A stretch of 64,000 bases of DNA. It comes from Marivivens donghaensis (GTDB taxonomy: Bacteria; Pseudomonadota; Alphaproteobacteria; Rhodobacterales; Rhodobacteraceae). Positions within the stretch are counted from its first letter, which is position 1; the number at the start of each line of letters is the position of its first letter. Below, one piece after another: positions 24,891-34,372 of the stretch. The notes under the pieces were generated by a model, which saw only the letters and a program-made list of their open reading frames with translations, ran no database searches and had not been told where the DNA came from. The position numbers and the translations under genes are program-made. Location of the stretch: positions 1 through 64,000 of the forward strand of contig NZ_JAATOP010000011.1 in the NCBI RefSeq assembly GCF_011806565.1, in the 5' to 3' direction.

Positions 24891-26753
24891 TTGAGTGAAG
24901 AGCAAACAGAACAACTGACAGGCTACGAGCGGATCGCGGCATACCTGAAACTGCTGGATTCATCGCCCGGCGTGTACCGGATGCTCGATGCCGAAAGCCG
25001 TGTTCTTTACGTCGGCAAGGCGCGGAACCTGCGCAACCGCGTGTCCAATTATTCGCGTCCAGGTAATCACTCGGCCCGTATCGCGCGGATGATTTCCGAG
25101 ACGGCATCCATGATGTTTCTCACCACGCGGACGGAAACCGAAGCGCTACTGCTCGAACAGAACCTCATCAAGCAGCTCAAGCCGCGCTACAACGTGCTGC
25201 TACGCGACGATAAGTCGTTTCCAAATGTGCTGGTGACCGACCACCCCTATCCGATGGTCAAAAAGCATCGTGGTGCGAAAAAGGAGAAGGGCGAATACTT
25301 CGGCCCCTTCGCCAGTGCGGGTGCAGTGAACCGGACGCTCAGCCAGCTTCAGCGCGTGTTCTTGCTGCGGAACTGTACGGACAGCGTGTTCGAAGCGCGC
25401 ACCCGTCCTTGTCTTCAGTACCAGATCAAGCGCTGCACTGCGCCGTGTGTCGGCTACATCAGCGAGGCGGACTACGCCAAGTCGGTGAAGGACGCGGCCA
25501 ATTTCCTATCCGGCAAGACCAAGGAAATTCAGGAGTCGCTGGCCGAGCAGATGATGGACGCGTCCGAAGCGATGGAGTTCGAACGCGCCGCTGCGATGCG
25601 TGACCGCATCAAAGCACTGACGCAGGTCCAGACCGCGCAAGGCATCAACCCGCGCACAGTGGCCGAGGCCGACGTTATCGGCCTGCACATCGAAAACGGT
25701 CAGGCTTGCGTGCAGGTGTTCTTTGTCCGCGCGAACCAGAACTGGGGCAACCACGATTTCTACCCGCGCATCAGCGGCGAAGAAGACGCGTCCGAAGTTA
25801 TGGAGGCCTTTGTCGGCCAGTTTTATTCCGACCGTGAACCGCCCCGTCAGATCATCCTGTCGCATGGGCTCGATAACCCCGACCTGATGGCAGAGGCGCT
25901 GTGCGAGAAGGCAAAGCGCAAGGTCGAGGTCGTCGTGCCCCAGCGCGGGGAGAAGGCGGAACTGGTGGAAGGCGCGCTCCGCAACGCCAAGGAATCGCTC
26001 GCCCGCCGCATGTCGGAAAGCGCCACGCAGGCTAAACTGCTGCGCGGTATCGCGGAAGCTTTCGACCTTGATGAGGCCCCGCAGCGGATCGAAGTTTACG
26101 ATAACTCGCACATCCAAGGCACCAACGCTGTCGGCGCGATGATCGTCGCCGGTGCCGAGGGGCTGATGAAATCGCAGTACCGCAAATTCAACATCAAGGG
26201 CGATGCGCTGACGCCGGGCGATGACTTCGGCATGATGAAGGAAGTGCTAACACGCCGCTTTAGCCGCCTGCTGAAAGAAGATCCCGAGCGGACGTCCGGC
26301 ACATGGCCTGACCTGCTGCTGATCGACGGCGGTGCGGGGCAGGTCTCTGCCGTTCAGGAGATCCTCGACGAGCTTGGCGTCGAGGGCGTCGATATGGTCG
26401 GCGTCGCGAAGGGTGAATTCCGCGACCACGGTAAGGAAGAGTTCTACCGGACCGGCGAGAAGCCGTTCGCCCTGCAACGCAACGACCCTGTTCTCTATTT
26501 CATTCAGCGTCTCAGGGACGAAGCCCACCGCTTTGCCATCGGCACGCACCGCGCCAAACGGGCCAAAAGCTTTGTTGCGAACCCGCTGGACGAGATTGCT
26601 GGCATCGGTCCGACGCGCAAACGCGCTCTGCTCGCCCACTTTGGTAGTGCAAAGGCTGTGAGCCGTGCCAATCTTGCCGACCTGAAAGCGGTTGATGGCA
26701 TCTCTGCCGCGATGGCAGAAACGATTTACGGGCATTTCCACGAGGGGCGCTAG
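24891..26753 (+). CDS. uvrC: UvrABC excinuclease subunit C
   Basis: 620 residues if started at the TTG at 24891 (AAAGG 7 bases upstream); an in-frame ATG at 24822 would add 23 residues that do not look like UvrC. GIY-YIG nuclease domain from about residue 20 ([31 protein letters not shown]), Cys-rich segment [17 protein letters not shown] motif region [24 protein letters not shown], RNase H-like nuclease domain with [19 protein letters not shown] and [13 protein letters not shown], and C-terminal helix-hairpin-helix ([22 protein letters not shown]). Makes the dual incisions in nucleotide excision repair. Upstream of pgsA-moaD-moaE, a common alphaproteobacterial arrangement. Confidence 0.95.
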   Translation: MSEEQTEQLTGYERIAAYLKLLDSSPGVYRMLDAESRVLYVGKARNLRNRVSNYSRPGNHSARIARMISETASMMFLTTRTETEALLLEQNLIKQLKPRYNVLLRDDKSFPNVLVTDHPYPMVKKHRGAKKEKGEYFGPFASAGAVNRTLSQLQRVFLLRNCTDSVFEARTRPCLQYQIKRCTAPCVGYISEADYAKSVKDAANFLSGKTKEIQESLAEQMMDASEAMEFERAAAMRDRIKALTQVQTAQGINPRTVAEADVIGLHIENGQACVQVFFVRANQNWGNHDFYPRISGEEDASEVMEAFVGQFYSDREPPRQIILSHGLDNPDLMAEALCEKAKRKVEVVVPQRGEKAELVEGALRNAKESLARRMSESATQAKLLRGIAEAFDLDEAPQRIEVYDNSHIQGTNAVGAMIVAGAEGLMKSQYRKFNIKGDALTPGDDFGMMKEVLTRRFSRLLKEDPERTSGTWPDLLLIDGGAGQVSAVQEILDELGVEGVDMVGVAKGEFRDHGKEEFYRTGEKPFALQRNDPVLYFIQRLRDEAHRFAIGTHRAKRAKSFVANPLDEIAGIGPTRKRALLAHFGSAKAVSRANLADLKAVDGISAAMAETIYGHFHEGR

Positions 26754-26808
26754 ATTACAGTGCAGCAACTTGTGGCGCTGCCACAGGCAAGGCGCTAAAG
26801 GTTTCATT

Positions 26809-27396
26809 ATGACTTGGACATTACCGAATATTCTCACTGTATTGCGCCTGATCGCAGCCCCCGGCGTTGCGATCATGTTCCTGTATTTCGCTCGCCCGCT
26901 CGCGGACTGGTTCGCGCTCGTGCTATTTGTCGTGGCGGCTGTGACCGACTTCTTTGACGGTTATCTGGCGCGCGCATGGAAGCAGGAAAGCAAGATCGGC
27001 GCGATGCTTGATCCGATTGCCGACAAGGCGATGGTTGTGATCGCGCTGATGGTCATCACCGGCTTTTCCGGCATGGACCCGTGGTTCCTTCTGCCCGCGA
27101 CGGTCATCATGTTCCGCGAAGTTTTTGTCTCCGGCCTGCGGGAATACCTCGGTGATACTGCGGGTCTGTTAAAGGTGACCAATTTGGCAAAGTGGAAGAC
27201 CACCGCGCAGATGTTCGCCATCGCGATCCTCTTTTCGACCGGCGCCCTGCGCTATCACGCGATCAAGGCCCCGGCTTTCGAGACCTACGCCAGCGCATCG
27301 TGGTGGATCGGTGTCGTGCTGCTTTGGATCGCCGCTGCGCTCACTTTTGTGACCGGAATGGACTATTTCCGCAAAGCCATGCCGTATCTAAAGTGA
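26809..27396 (+). CDS. pgsA: CDP-diacylglycerol-glycerol-3-phosphate 3-phosphatidyltransferase
   Basis: 195 residues from the ATG at 26809. Makes phosphatidylglycerol phosphate, in the inner membrane. The CDP-alcohol phosphotransferase motif is complete: DGYLARAWKQESKIGAMLDPIADK, with D-G-x2-A-R-x8-G-x3-D-x3-D spacing. About five membrane helices, starting TWTLPNILTVLRLIAAPGVAI. A short palindrome TGTGGC/GCCACA (26771-26785) lies in the 55-bp gap after uvrC. 4 bp separate it from moaD. Confidence 0.95.
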   Translation: MTWTLPNILTVLRLIAAPGVAIMFLYFARPLADWFALVLFVVAAVTDFFDGYLARAWKQESKIGAMLDPIADKAMVVIALMVITGFSGMDPWFLLPATVIMFREVFVSGLREYLGDTAGLLKVTNLAKWKTTAQMFAIAILFSTGALRYHAIKAPAFETYASASWWIGVVLLWIAAALTFVTGMDYFRKAMPYLK

Positions 27397-27400
27397 CCCC

Positions 27401-27649
27401 ATGATTGATGTTCTTTACTTCGCATGGGTCCGTGAACGCATCGGTCTGCCGAAAGAGCAGGTCGAGACGTCGGCGGCAACTGTAGCCGAGCTGGTCGATG
27501 AACTCCGCCAGCGCGAAGAGCGCTATGCGCTGGCGTTTTCGGACCTTCGCGCACTACGCGTTGCGATCGACCAGGAACTGACCGAATTCGACGCCCCGCT
27601 GGCCGGCGCTAGGGAAGTCGCGTTCTTTCCGCCGATGACAGGTGGCTGA
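27401..27649 (+). CDS. moaD: Molybdopterin synthase small subunit
   Basis: 82 residues, ubiquitin-like fold. Ends FFPPMTGG: the C-terminal Gly-Gly that is thiocarboxylated to carry sulfur for molybdopterin. IDVLYFAWVRERIG at the N-terminus and LRVAIDQELTEFDAPL fit MoaD. The stop and the moaE start share a base (TGATG), so the two subunits are co-translated in equal amounts. Confidence 0.95.
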   Translation: MIDVLYFAWVRERIGLPKEQVETSAATVAELVDELRQREERYALAFSDLRALRVAIDQELTEFDAPLAGAREVAFFPPMTGG

Positions 27650-28089
27650 TGACCGTCCGCGTTCAATCCGATGAATTCGACGCTGGTGCTGAACTGAACG
27701 CCTTCACCGGCGAGGTCGCAGGCGCTGGCGCGATTGTCAGTTTCACGGGCGTTGTTCGCGACGTGGATGGCGGTCTCACCGCGATGGAGATCGAGCACTA
27801 TCCGGCAATGACCGAACGCGCGATCGCCAAGATCGTCGAGGAAGCGCAGAGCCGCTGGAGCCTCGCTGGTGCGCTGGTCATTCACCGCTACGGCCGTCTC
27901 GAGACCGGTGCGCAGATCATGATGGTCGCAACTGCCTCGCGCCATCGCGTTGATGCGTTTCAGGCTGCCGAGTTCCTGATGGATTACCTTAAATCCCGCG
28001 CGCCGTTCTGGAAGAAAGAGCTGACGAAGGACGGCGAGGCATGGGTCGAGGCCCGCGACGAAGACGAAGACGCGCTGGGCCGCTGGTAA
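27649..28089 (+). CDS. moaE: Molybdopterin synthase catalytic subunit
   Basis: 146 residues. Transfers sulfur from MoaD to precursor Z to form molybdopterin. Motifs: GAGAIVSFTGVVRDVDGG, MEIEHYPAMTERAIAKI, LVIHRYGRLETGAQIMMVATASRHR, and the late DYLKSRAPFWKKELTKDGEAWVEA with the Lys pair of the active site. Last gene of the uvrC-pgsA-moaD-moaE row. Confidence 0.96.
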   Translation: MTVRVQSDEFDAGAELNAFTGEVAGAGAIVSFTGVVRDVDGGLTAMEIEHYPAMTERAIAKIVEEAQSRWSLAGALVIHRYGRLETGAQIMMVATASRHRVDAFQAAEFLMDYLKSRAPFWKKELTKDGEAWVEARDEDEDALGRW

Positions 28090-28176
28090 ACTACTTCGCA
28101 TTTTAGGCACCCCGCCGATTTTTACCGACTGTTAGGCTGCCGCCCTCATCCTGCCCTCGATCCAGAGGACCCAGTG

Positions 28177-28956
28177 ATGTCATTCCAAAGCCGCCAGCCC
28201 CAAAACCCACTCGAATACGTCAAGGCAGAGTGGGAGCGGGATATCCCGTCGATGGTTCGTTCCGCATTGGCGGAGAACAGGGCGCAGCTCGCGTTCCAGC
28301 GGATCGTGCCCGCGCACAACACAGGCGTAACCGCCTTCTTCGAAGGGCTCATCCGGATCAAAGACGGGCACGGCCACATGATCCCCGCGCGCCACTTCAT
28401 GACCGACATTGAAGAAACCGCGCTCGGGAGGGACATCGACTGCGCATCCCTTCGCCTTGGGATCGAAATGCTCAGGCAGAACCCGACAACGCAAATCGCC
28501 ATCAACATGTCGGCCCGTTCGCTGGCTGACGGCAAATGGCGCAATATCCTGATCCACGGGTTGCAAAACTACAAAGTCGGTCGCCGCCTGATTCTCGAGA
28601 TCAGTGAGAGTTCCGCCATGTCGCTGCACGAAAACGTTGTTCGTTTCATCGAGGAGTGTCGGCCATATGGGGTCTGCTTTTCGCTCGACGATTTCGGTGC
28701 CGGGGAGATTGCGTTCCGCAGGCTCAAGGATTTCCATTTCGATATGGTGAAGATCGATAAATGCTTCATCCGCGACGTACATAATTCCGCCGACAATCAA
28801 TCGTTTGTCAAAGCGCTGGTTTCGGTGGCGCACCAGTTCGATATGGTGGCAGTTGCCGAAGGTGTTGAGAGCAAAAATGAAGCGCAGTTTCTACAATCTG
28901 TTGGCGTAGACTGCCTGCAAGGGTATCTCTTTGGTGTACCGCGGCTGAAGCTCTGA
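28177..28956 (+). CDS. EAL-domain cyclic-di-GMP phosphodiesterase (stand-alone, EGL variant)
   Basis: 259 residues, almost entirely one EAL domain with a 30-residue N-terminal extension. The signature reads EGLIR (Glu56) in place of EALLR but keeps the E-x-L-x-R pattern. Other catalytic residues appear present: Asn110 (INMSARS), Glu141 and Glu144 (ILEISES), Asp171-Asp172 (LDDFGAG), Lys192 (VKIDKC), Glu228 (VAEGVE) and Gln248 (QGYLFG). Thus hydrolysis of cyclic-di-GMP is likely. The loop after DDFG (AGEIAF) differs from the common TGYSSL. No GGDEF, sensor or membrane segment, so it is a cytosolic enzyme. Start ATG 28177 with AGAGGA upstream. Confidence 0.88.
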   Translation: MSFQSRQPQNPLEYVKAEWERDIPSMVRSALAENRAQLAFQRIVPAHNTGVTAFFEGLIRIKDGHGHMIPARHFMTDIEETALGRDIDCASLRLGIEMLRQNPTTQIAINMSARSLADGKWRNILIHGLQNYKVGRRLILEISESSAMSLHENVVRFIEECRPYGVCFSLDDFGAGEIAFRRLKDFHFDMVKIDKCFIRDVHNSADNQSFVKALVSVAHQFDMVAVAEGVESKNEAQFLQSVGVDCLQGYLFGVPRLKL

Positions 28957-29095
28957 CAGTCGACTTGCGGCGCAAAGCTGCGGTGCAGCGAAATTTTGTT
29001 GCTTACTCGACCGCCGAACTTTAACACTTCGGACGAGCGGAGGAGGAGCCGCCGGCTGGCGCTCCGCCCCAGACCGTTAAAAGAGAGGAATTCCC

Positions 29096-30271
29096 ATGAC
29101 CAACGTCGTTATCGCCTCGGCTGCCCGTACGCCCGTCGGCAGCTTTCTTGGTTCGTTTGCGAACACCCCCGCCCATGATCTGGGTAAGGCCGTTATCGAA
29201 GCCGTCGTCGCACGCGCCGGTATCGAAAAGGCCGACGTCAGCGAAACGATCCTCGGTCAGGTTCTGACCGCAGGTCAGGGTCAGAACCCCGCCCGTCAGG
29301 CCCACATCAACGCCGGTCTTCCAATCGAGAGCGCGGCTTGGGGTATCAACCAAGTGTGTGGTTCGGGCCTTCGCGCCGTTGCGCTTGGTGCACAGCACAT
29401 CCAGCTCGGCGATGCAGAGATCGTTGTCGCTGGCGGTCAGGAAAACATGTCGATGTCGACCCACTGCCAGAACCTGCGTTCGGGCCAGAAGATGGGCGAC
29501 ATGAAGCTGATCGACACCATGATCAAGGACGGCCTCTGGGACGCGTTCAACGGCTACCACATGGGTCAGACCGCAGAGAACGTCGCCGCCAAGTGGGAAA
29601 TCAGCCGCGAGATGCAGGACGCATTCGCCGTTGCTTCGCAGAACAAAGCCGAAGCCGCGCAGAAGGCAGGCAAGTTTGTCGACGAAATCGCGCCTTTCAC
29701 CATCGTAACCCGCAAGGGCGAGATCGTCGTCGACGCTGACGAATATATCCGTCATGGCGCAAGCATCGAGTCGATGCAGAAACTGCGTCCGGCCTTCACT
29801 AAGGACGGCACTGTCACTGCTGCGAACGCTTCGGGCCTGAACGACGGTGCGGCTGCAACCCTGCTGATGTCGGCCGACAACGCTGAAAAGCGCGGCATCG
29901 AGCCGCTCGCCCGCATCGTGTCTTACGCAACCGCCGGCCTCGACCCGACCATCATGGGCTGCGGCCCGATCCCCGCATCGCGCAAGGCGCTGGCCAAGGC
30001 TGGCTGGACCGTCGACGACCTGGACCTGGTCGAAGCCAACGAAGCCTTTGCCGCTCAGGCTTGTGCCGTCAATAAAGAGATGGGCTGGAACCCTGACATC
30101 GTCAACGTCAACGGCGGTGCCATCGCGATCGGTCACCCGATCGGCGCTTCGGGCTGCCGTGTTCTCAATACGCTGCTTTTTGAACTGAAACGCCGCGGCG
30201 GTAAGCGTGGACTTGCTACTCTTTGCATTGGTGGCGGTATGGGCGTTGCTATGTGTGTTGAACGGCTGTAA
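29096..30271 (+). CDS. phaA: Acetyl-CoA C-acetyltransferase (beta-ketothiolase)
   Basis: 391 residues, standard thiolase length. Condenses two acetyl-CoA to acetoacetyl-CoA. Start with GAGAGGA about 7 bases upstream. Active-site Cys88 in [10 protein letters not shown], the [11 protein letters not shown] loop, the [18 protein letters not shown] block (His) and C-terminal [11 protein letters not shown] with the second catalytic Cys. In a transcription unit with phaB about 135 bp downstream but with a strong terminator between them. No phaC synthase is in the window. Confidence 0.97.
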   Translation: MTNVVIASAARTPVGSFLGSFANTPAHDLGKAVIEAVVARAGIEKADVSETILGQVLTAGQGQNPARQAHINAGLPIESAAWGINQVCGSGLRAVALGAQHIQLGDAEIVVAGGQENMSMSTHCQNLRSGQKMGDMKLIDTMIKDGLWDAFNGYHMGQTAENVAAKWEISREMQDAFAVASQNKAEAAQKAGKFVDEIAPFTIVTRKGEIVVDADEYIRHGASIESMQKLRPAFTKDGTVTAANASGLNDGAAATLLMSADNAEKRGIEPLARIVSYATAGLDPTIMGCGPIPASRKALAKAGWTVDDLDLVEANEAFAAQACAVNKEMGWNPDIVNVNGGAIAIGHPIGASGCRVLNTLLFELKRRGGKRGLATLCIGGGMGVAMCVERL

Positions 30272-30294
30272 CAAATTCGTTCTACTAAATGTTG

Positions 30295-30324
30295 AAAGGG
30301 GCTCGGACTTCCGAGCCCCTTTTT
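30295..30324 (+). terminator. Strong terminator between phaA and phaB
   Basis: GGGGCTCGG (30298-30306) pairs with CCGAGCCCC (30311-30319) over a 4-nt loop, flanked by AAA and TTTTT. It follows the phaA stop by 24 bp and precedes phaB, so phaB either has its own promoter or depends on read-through. Confidence 0.9.
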
Positions 30325-30406
30325 GATGCGGCATTGCGGCGCAATATTATTGCTAAAGGGTGTGGTATCGAGTAACAAGATTGCGAATTGATGGAAGGAG
30401 ATATCT

Positions 30407-31132
30407 ATGTCGCGCGTTGCATTGGTCACTGGTGGTTCCCGCGGAATCGGCGCAGCAATTTCGAAAGCACTGAAAGAGGCAGGTTACAGCGTTGCGGCGA
30501 ATTACGCCGGTAACGACACCGCAGCAGCTGCATTCACCGAAGAAACCGGAATTCCGACCTACAAGTGGTCGGTCGCAGATTACGACGCTTGCGCTGAGGG
30601 TATCGCCAAGGTCGAAGCTGATCTGGGTCCGGTCGATGTGCTCGTGAACAACGCCGGTATTACCCGCGATGCGATGTTCCACAAGATGACCCGTGAGCAG
30701 TGGCAGGAAGTCATGGACACCAACCTGACCGGCCTGTTCAACATGACCCATCCTGTCTGGCCGGGAATGCGCAACCGCAAGTTTGGCCGCGTGATCAACA
30801 TCTCGTCGATCAACGGTCAGAAGGGCCAAGCCGGTCAGGCGAACTACTCGTCTGCAAAGGCGGGCGACCTCGGCTTTACCAAGTCGCTGGCTCAGGAAGG
30901 TGCTCGCGCCGGTATCACAGTGAACGCGATTTGCCCGGGCTACATCGGTACCGAGATGGTTCGCGCGATTGACGAAAAGGTTCTGAACGAACGCATCATC
31001 CCGCAGATCCCCGTTGGTCGCCTTGGCGAGCCGGAAGAAATCGCGCGCTGCGTGGTGTTCCTTGCTGACGACAATGCCGGTTTTATCACCGGTTCGACGA
31101 TCTCGGCTAACGGCGCGCAGTTCTTCGTCTAA
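30407..31132 (+). CDS. phaB: Acetoacetyl-CoA reductase
   Basis: 241 residues. NADPH-dependent short-chain dehydrogenase reducing acetoacetyl-CoA to (R)-3-hydroxybutyryl-CoA. VTGGSRGIGAAISKAL cofactor motif, NNAGITRDAMFHKM, NISSINGQKGQAGQANYSSAKAG (Ser, Tyr-x-x-x-Lys) and AICPGYIGTEMV. These match PhaB closely, including the INGQKGQAGQANYSSAKAG block. Preceded by AAGGAGA. Supplies monomer for polyhydroxybutyrate or feeds ethylmalonyl-CoA metabolism. Confidence 0.96.
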   Translation: MSRVALVTGGSRGIGAAISKALKEAGYSVAANYAGNDTAAAAFTEETGIPTYKWSVADYDACAEGIAKVEADLGPVDVLVNNAGITRDAMFHKMTREQWQEVMDTNLTGLFNMTHPVWPGMRNRKFGRVINISSINGQKGQAGQANYSSAKAGDLGFTKSLAQEGARAGITVNAICPGYIGTEMVRAIDEKVLNERIIPQIPVGRLGEPEEIARCVVFLADDNAGFITGSTISANGAQFFV

Positions 31133-31164
31133 TCACTTGAGTATCCGCCGCTTTTAGGCACATT

Positions 31165-31191
31165 GGGCCGGTCAACTGACCGGCCCTTTTT
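31165..31191 (+). terminator. Terminator after phaB that abuts the next start codon
   Basis: GGGCCGGTC (31165-31173) / GACCGGCCC (31178-31186), loop 4 nt, then five T (31187-31191). The next gene's ATG starts at 31193, one base after the T-run. Confidence 0.9.
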
Positions 31192-31192
31192 C

Positions 31193-32053
31193 ATGTCAAA
31201 GCGCACCTACACATCCATCGGCTTCATCGCGGTCCTGTTATGGGCGCTGCTCGCATTGTTCACGGTCGGCTCGTCGCCCGTTCCGCCAATCCAGCTCAAC
31301 GCCATGACATTCGCGGTCGGCGGTCTCATCGGCGTGGTCTGGCTGCTCGCAACAGGATCGGTCGGGCAACTGAAGTCGGTGCCGCTGCACGTCTACGTCA
31401 TCGGAACCTTCGGTCTTGCGGGCTACCATTTCCTATATTTCTCGGCCCTACGCATGGCACCTGCGGCGGAGGCAGGGCTGATCGCATACCTCTGGCCGCT
31501 CCTAATCGTATTGTTTTCGGGCATGTTGCCTGGGGAAAAACTGCGCCCGATGCACGTCCTTGGCGCGGTCATGGGGTTCGCAGGGGCGGCGACGATCATC
31601 GTGAGCGGCGCGACGTCTTTTGATAGCGCGGCACTTCCCGGATACGGGCTCGCTTTCATCGCGGCGCTGTTCTGGTCGGGCTATTCGGTGATCTCGCGCA
31701 GCTTCGGCAAAGTCCCCACGGCATCTGTCGTCGTCTTCTGCCTCGCGACCTCGATCCTGTCGGTGCCGCTGCACCTCTTGGTGGAGCAAACCATCTGGCC
31801 TGCCGATACGATCACTTGGGCGTCGATCGCGTTGCTTGGCATTGGCCCTGTGGGAATCGCATTCTTCGTCTGGGATGTGGGCGTCAAAAAAGGCGACATC
31901 CAACTGCTTGGTGTCGCCTCCTACGCTGCGCCGGTCCTTTCGACGGCTGTACTGATTCTGGCTGGGATAGCGGCCCCCTCGTGGACCCTTCTGGTTGCTG
32001 CGATTCTCATCACGTCGGGGGCCGCGCTGGCGGCAAGGGCCAGCACTACTTGA
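31193..32053 (+). CDS. EamA/DMT-superfamily transporter (YdcZ/RhaT-type)
   Basis: 286 residues with ten predicted membrane helices in two EamA repeats. N-terminus IGFIAVLLWALLALFTVGSSPVPPIQLNAMTFAVGGLIG, repeat features YHFLYFSALRMAPAAEAGLIAYLWPLLIVLFSG and the second-half GPVGIAFFVWDVGVKKGDIQLLGVASYAAPVLSTAVLILAG. Probably exports amino acids or other small metabolites. No ribosome site is visible before the ATG because the phaB terminator ends there; a leaderless or alternative start is possible. Confidence 0.85.
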   Translation: MSKRTYTSIGFIAVLLWALLALFTVGSSPVPPIQLNAMTFAVGGLIGVVWLLATGSVGQLKSVPLHVYVIGTFGLAGYHFLYFSALRMAPAAEAGLIAYLWPLLIVLFSGMLPGEKLRPMHVLGAVMGFAGAATIIVSGATSFDSAALPGYGLAFIAALFWSGYSVISRSFGKVPTASVVVFCLATSILSVPLHLLVEQTIWPADTITWASIALLGIGPVGIAFFVWDVGVKKGDIQLLGVASYAAPVLSTAVLILAGIAAPSWTLLVAAILITSGAALAARASTT

Positions 32054-32055
32054 GG

Positions 32056-32223
32056 TCAGTGGGCGCCGAGGCGCGAAATTTCCTGTTTCAGGACAAGTTT
32101 TTGCTTTTTCATTCGACTTATTTCGAGAGCATCAACAGCCGGATTGCGTTGTGCATCCTCGACAGCTTGCGAGAGAGTCTGGTGCTTTTTTCGCAGTTCG
32201 GCGATGTGCGAAGTCAGGCTCAT
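32056..32223 (-). CDS. DUF465 (YdcH-like) small coiled-coil protein
   Basis: 55 residues from the ATG at 32221-32223 (GAGGAGA upstream). Entirely helical and charged: SLTSHIAELRKKHQTLSQAVEDAQ and ALEISRMKKQKLVLKQEISRLGAH, the typical two-helix DUF465 pattern. Function of the family is unknown; it is common in alphaproteobacteria. Convergent with the EamA gene, only 2 bp apart. Confidence 0.88.
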   Translation of the reverse strand: MSLTSHIAELRKKHQTLSQAVEDAQRNPAVDALEISRMKKQKLVLKQEISRLGAH

Positions 32224-32341
32224 AGTCTTCTCCTCTGAATGAATATGACAGAGGTAGTGCACCACAGTTTTACAAATCTGTCACGAAAAACCGTACCTCT
32301 CGCAATATTCGGCAATTTTTGACCGATGCGGAGAAACTATC

Positions 32342-33106
32342 TTAAATTGTAACGGGAAGTGTGCCGGAAAACCGTAGGATTTCCGTTGCCATATTATTAT
32401 AGTCGTCACGATCACTGCTGTGTTCAAGGCCGTCGTGCATAATGAATGGCGGGGACAGGCGGAATGCCGCACGGCCGTTCTTACGTGCCTGAAGAATGAA
32501 CAGAGACGGCTCACGATTGAGGCGTGCGGCAATCGGGCGGACCACAAGCGAGCCAAGGCATTGATGCGCAGCGGCGAGCGACTCAGGCAGGCGGTCAATC
32601 CTTTGGATCATGGTCAGGTAACCTTTGGGCGCGAGCCGTTTGGCGCCGATGGTGATCCAGTCGGCTAGCGGCGTATCACCGCCACGCCCTGTATCCCGCC
32701 CATCGTCGAGCGCTTTTGACGAGGCGCTACGATCATAATAAGGCGGGTTCATAATGACATGGTCGAACTGCCGGTTGCGGATATCGGCAGGCAGGGCGCG
32801 GAGGTCAGCGTTGATGACCTCGAACGCAGTGTCATTCTTTGCCGCGTTCTTTTCGGCCAACTCTGCATATTCTGCCTGCAACTCGACACCGGTGAGTGAG
32901 AGCCCCTCAACCCGCGCGCCGAGGCACAGCGATGCCGGACCGGAGCCGCAACCGAACTCCAGCACGCGCTGGCCCGCTACAGCCGGAACGGCAGCCGCGA
33001 GAAGCACCGGATCAACACCTGCACGATACCCGTGTTTCGGCTGGTACAAACGTACGCGGCCGCCGAGGAAATCGTCACAAGTCAGTTGATCGTCGGCAAA
33101 ACTCAC
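32342..33106 (-). CDS. tRNA1(Val)-type adenine-N6 methyltransferase (YfiC/TrmN6-like)
   Basis: 254 residues. SAM-dependent methyltransferase: QPKHGYRAGVDPVLLAAAVP is characteristic of the YfiC group, VLEFGCGSGPASLCLG is the SAM-binding motif I, and NPPY at 120-123 marks an N6-adenine or glutamine methyltransferase active site. Start ATG overlaps the DUF2007 gene stop by 4 bp (ATGA). Likely modifies an anticodon-adjacent adenine of tRNA; the target is inferred from the family. Confidence 0.85.
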   Translation of the reverse strand: MSFADDQLTCDDFLGGRVRLYQPKHGYRAGVDPVLLAAAVPAVAGQRVLEFGCGSGPASLCLGARVEGLSLTGVELQAEYAELAEKNAAKNDTAFEVINADLRALPADIRNRQFDHVIMNPPYYDRSASSKALDDGRDTGRGGDTPLADWITIGAKRLAPKGYLTMIQRIDRLPESLAAAHQCLGSLVVRPIAARLNREPSLFILQARKNGRAAFRLSPPFIMHDGLEHSSDRDDYNNMATEILRFSGTLPVTI

Positions 33107-33318
33107 AAACCCGGTTCCACCTCATTGTCGCGAAGAATGGCAGTTGCGATGAAATGATCGGCATCTGCCACCATCAAGCGGCGCGGCAATATGCCGACAC
33201 CTCCATCGAGGACGCTCATATTTACGTCGAACTCGAAGCAAGTTATATCCTCGCCGGCGAGGAGCATTTTTGCATAAGCGATGACCGTCGGGTCCGTGGT
33301 GCGAAGAAGCTCTTTCAT
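33103..33318 (-). CDS. DUF2007 family protein
   Basis: 71 residues from the ATG at 33316-33318. Starts MKELLRTTDPTVIAYAKMLLAGEDITCFEFD, which is the DUF2007 pattern (putative signal-transducing family related to PII-type folds). Function unknown. Lies first in a two-gene unit with the tRNA methyltransferase, divergent from the polyprenyl synthase. Confidence 0.85.
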   Translation of the reverse strand: MKELLRTTDPTVIAYAKMLLAGEDITCFEFDVNMSVLDGGVGILPRRLMVADADHFIATAILRDNEVEPGL

Positions 33319-33373
33319 ATCCAACAGGTAAGGCCGTTCCGCGTCTTTGCCAATAGACTCAACGGAGCCCGGC

Positions 33374-34372
33374 ATGAGCCTTGATGTGACCGCGACCAAA
33401 CCGCACGAGCGTCTCGCAAAGGCACTTTCCGCAGAGATGGACGCGGTCAATGTGATGATCCGCGACCGCATGTCCTCGGAACACGCGCCGCGCATTCCCG
33501 AAGTGACCGCTCACCTGATCGAAGCAGGCGGCAAGCGCCTCCGTCCGATGCTGACGCTCGCTGCGGCGAAGCTGTGCGGCTACGAGGGGCCTTACCACGT
33601 CCACCTCGCGACGACGGTGGAGTTCATCCACACCGCCACGCTGCTGCACGACGATGTTGTCGACGAAAGCGAACAGCGCCGTGGCCGCCCGACTGCCAAC
33701 CTGCTCTGGGACAACCAATCGTCGGTTCTGGTGGGTGACTACCTGTTCTCCCGCTCGTTCCAGATCATGGTCGAAACCGGTTCGATCCGCGTGCTCGGCA
33801 TTCTCGCCGATGCGTCCGCGACGATTGCAGAAGGCGAAGTCCTCCAGCTGACCGCTGCGCGCGACCTCAGCACTTCGGAAGACACCTACCTGAAGGTGAT
33901 CCGCGGCAAGACCGCCGCGCTATTCTCTGCCGCGACTCAAGTCGGCGGCGTGATTGCGGGCGTCGACGAGAAGATCGAGAACGCACTTTATGCCTACGGT
34001 GATGCGCTTGGTATCGCGTTCCAGATGGTCGACGATCTGCTCGACTACGGCGGCACCGAGGCGATCGGCAAGAACATCGGTGACGATTTCCGCGAACGCA
34101 AACTGTCGCTGCCGCTCATCAAAGCTGTCGCGAAGTCCGACGCCGAAGAAATGGCGTTCTGGACCCGCGCGATTGCTAAAGGCAAGCAGCAGGACGAAGA
34201 CCTGCAAACCGCGCTCGACATCATGCGCAAGCATGGCGCGCTTGACGCAGTGCGTGATGAGGCACTGGCGTGGGTGGAAAAGGCCAAGAGCCATTTGTCC
34301 GACCTGCCGGAGCACGAGATCCGCGATATGCTCTCGGATCTAGCAGACTACGTGGTCGCGCGGATTAGCTAA
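33374..34372 (+). CDS. ispB: Polyprenyl diphosphate synthase (quinone side chain, IspB-like)
   Basis: 332 residues from the ATG at 33374, with GGAG 6 bases upstream. All-trans prenyltransferase motifs: GGKRLRPML, first Asp-rich TATLLHDDVVDESEQRRGRPTAN, the GDYLFSRSFQ region and second Asp-rich FQMVDDLLDYGG. Length and the residues before the first Asp-rich motif fit long-chain (octa/decaprenyl) synthases, which make the ubiquinone tail. ubiA, which uses the product, is encoded at 49-50 kb. Its end overlaps convergent ispE by 8 bp. Confidence 0.93.
   Translation: MSLDVTATKPHERLAKALSAEMDAVNVMIRDRMSSEHAPRIPEVTAHLIEAGGKRLRPMLTLAAAKLCGYEGPYHVHLATTVEFIHTATLLHDDVVDESEQRRGRPTANLLWDNQSSVLVGDYLFSRSFQIMVETGSIRVLGILADASATIAEGEVLQLTAARDLSTSEDTYLKVIRGKTAALFSAATQVGGVIAGVDEKIENALYAYGDALGIAFQMVDDLLDYGGTEAIGKNIGDDFRERKLSLPLIKAVAKSDAEEMAFWTRAIAKGKQQDEDLQTALDIMRKHGALDAVRDEALAWVEKAKSHLSDLPEHEIRDMLSDLADYVVARIS

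Noticed and set aside
28957-29095. Short GC-rich inverted pieces before phaA as a terminator for the EAL gene
   Set aside because: Stems are short or interrupted and lack a proper T-run in the right place.
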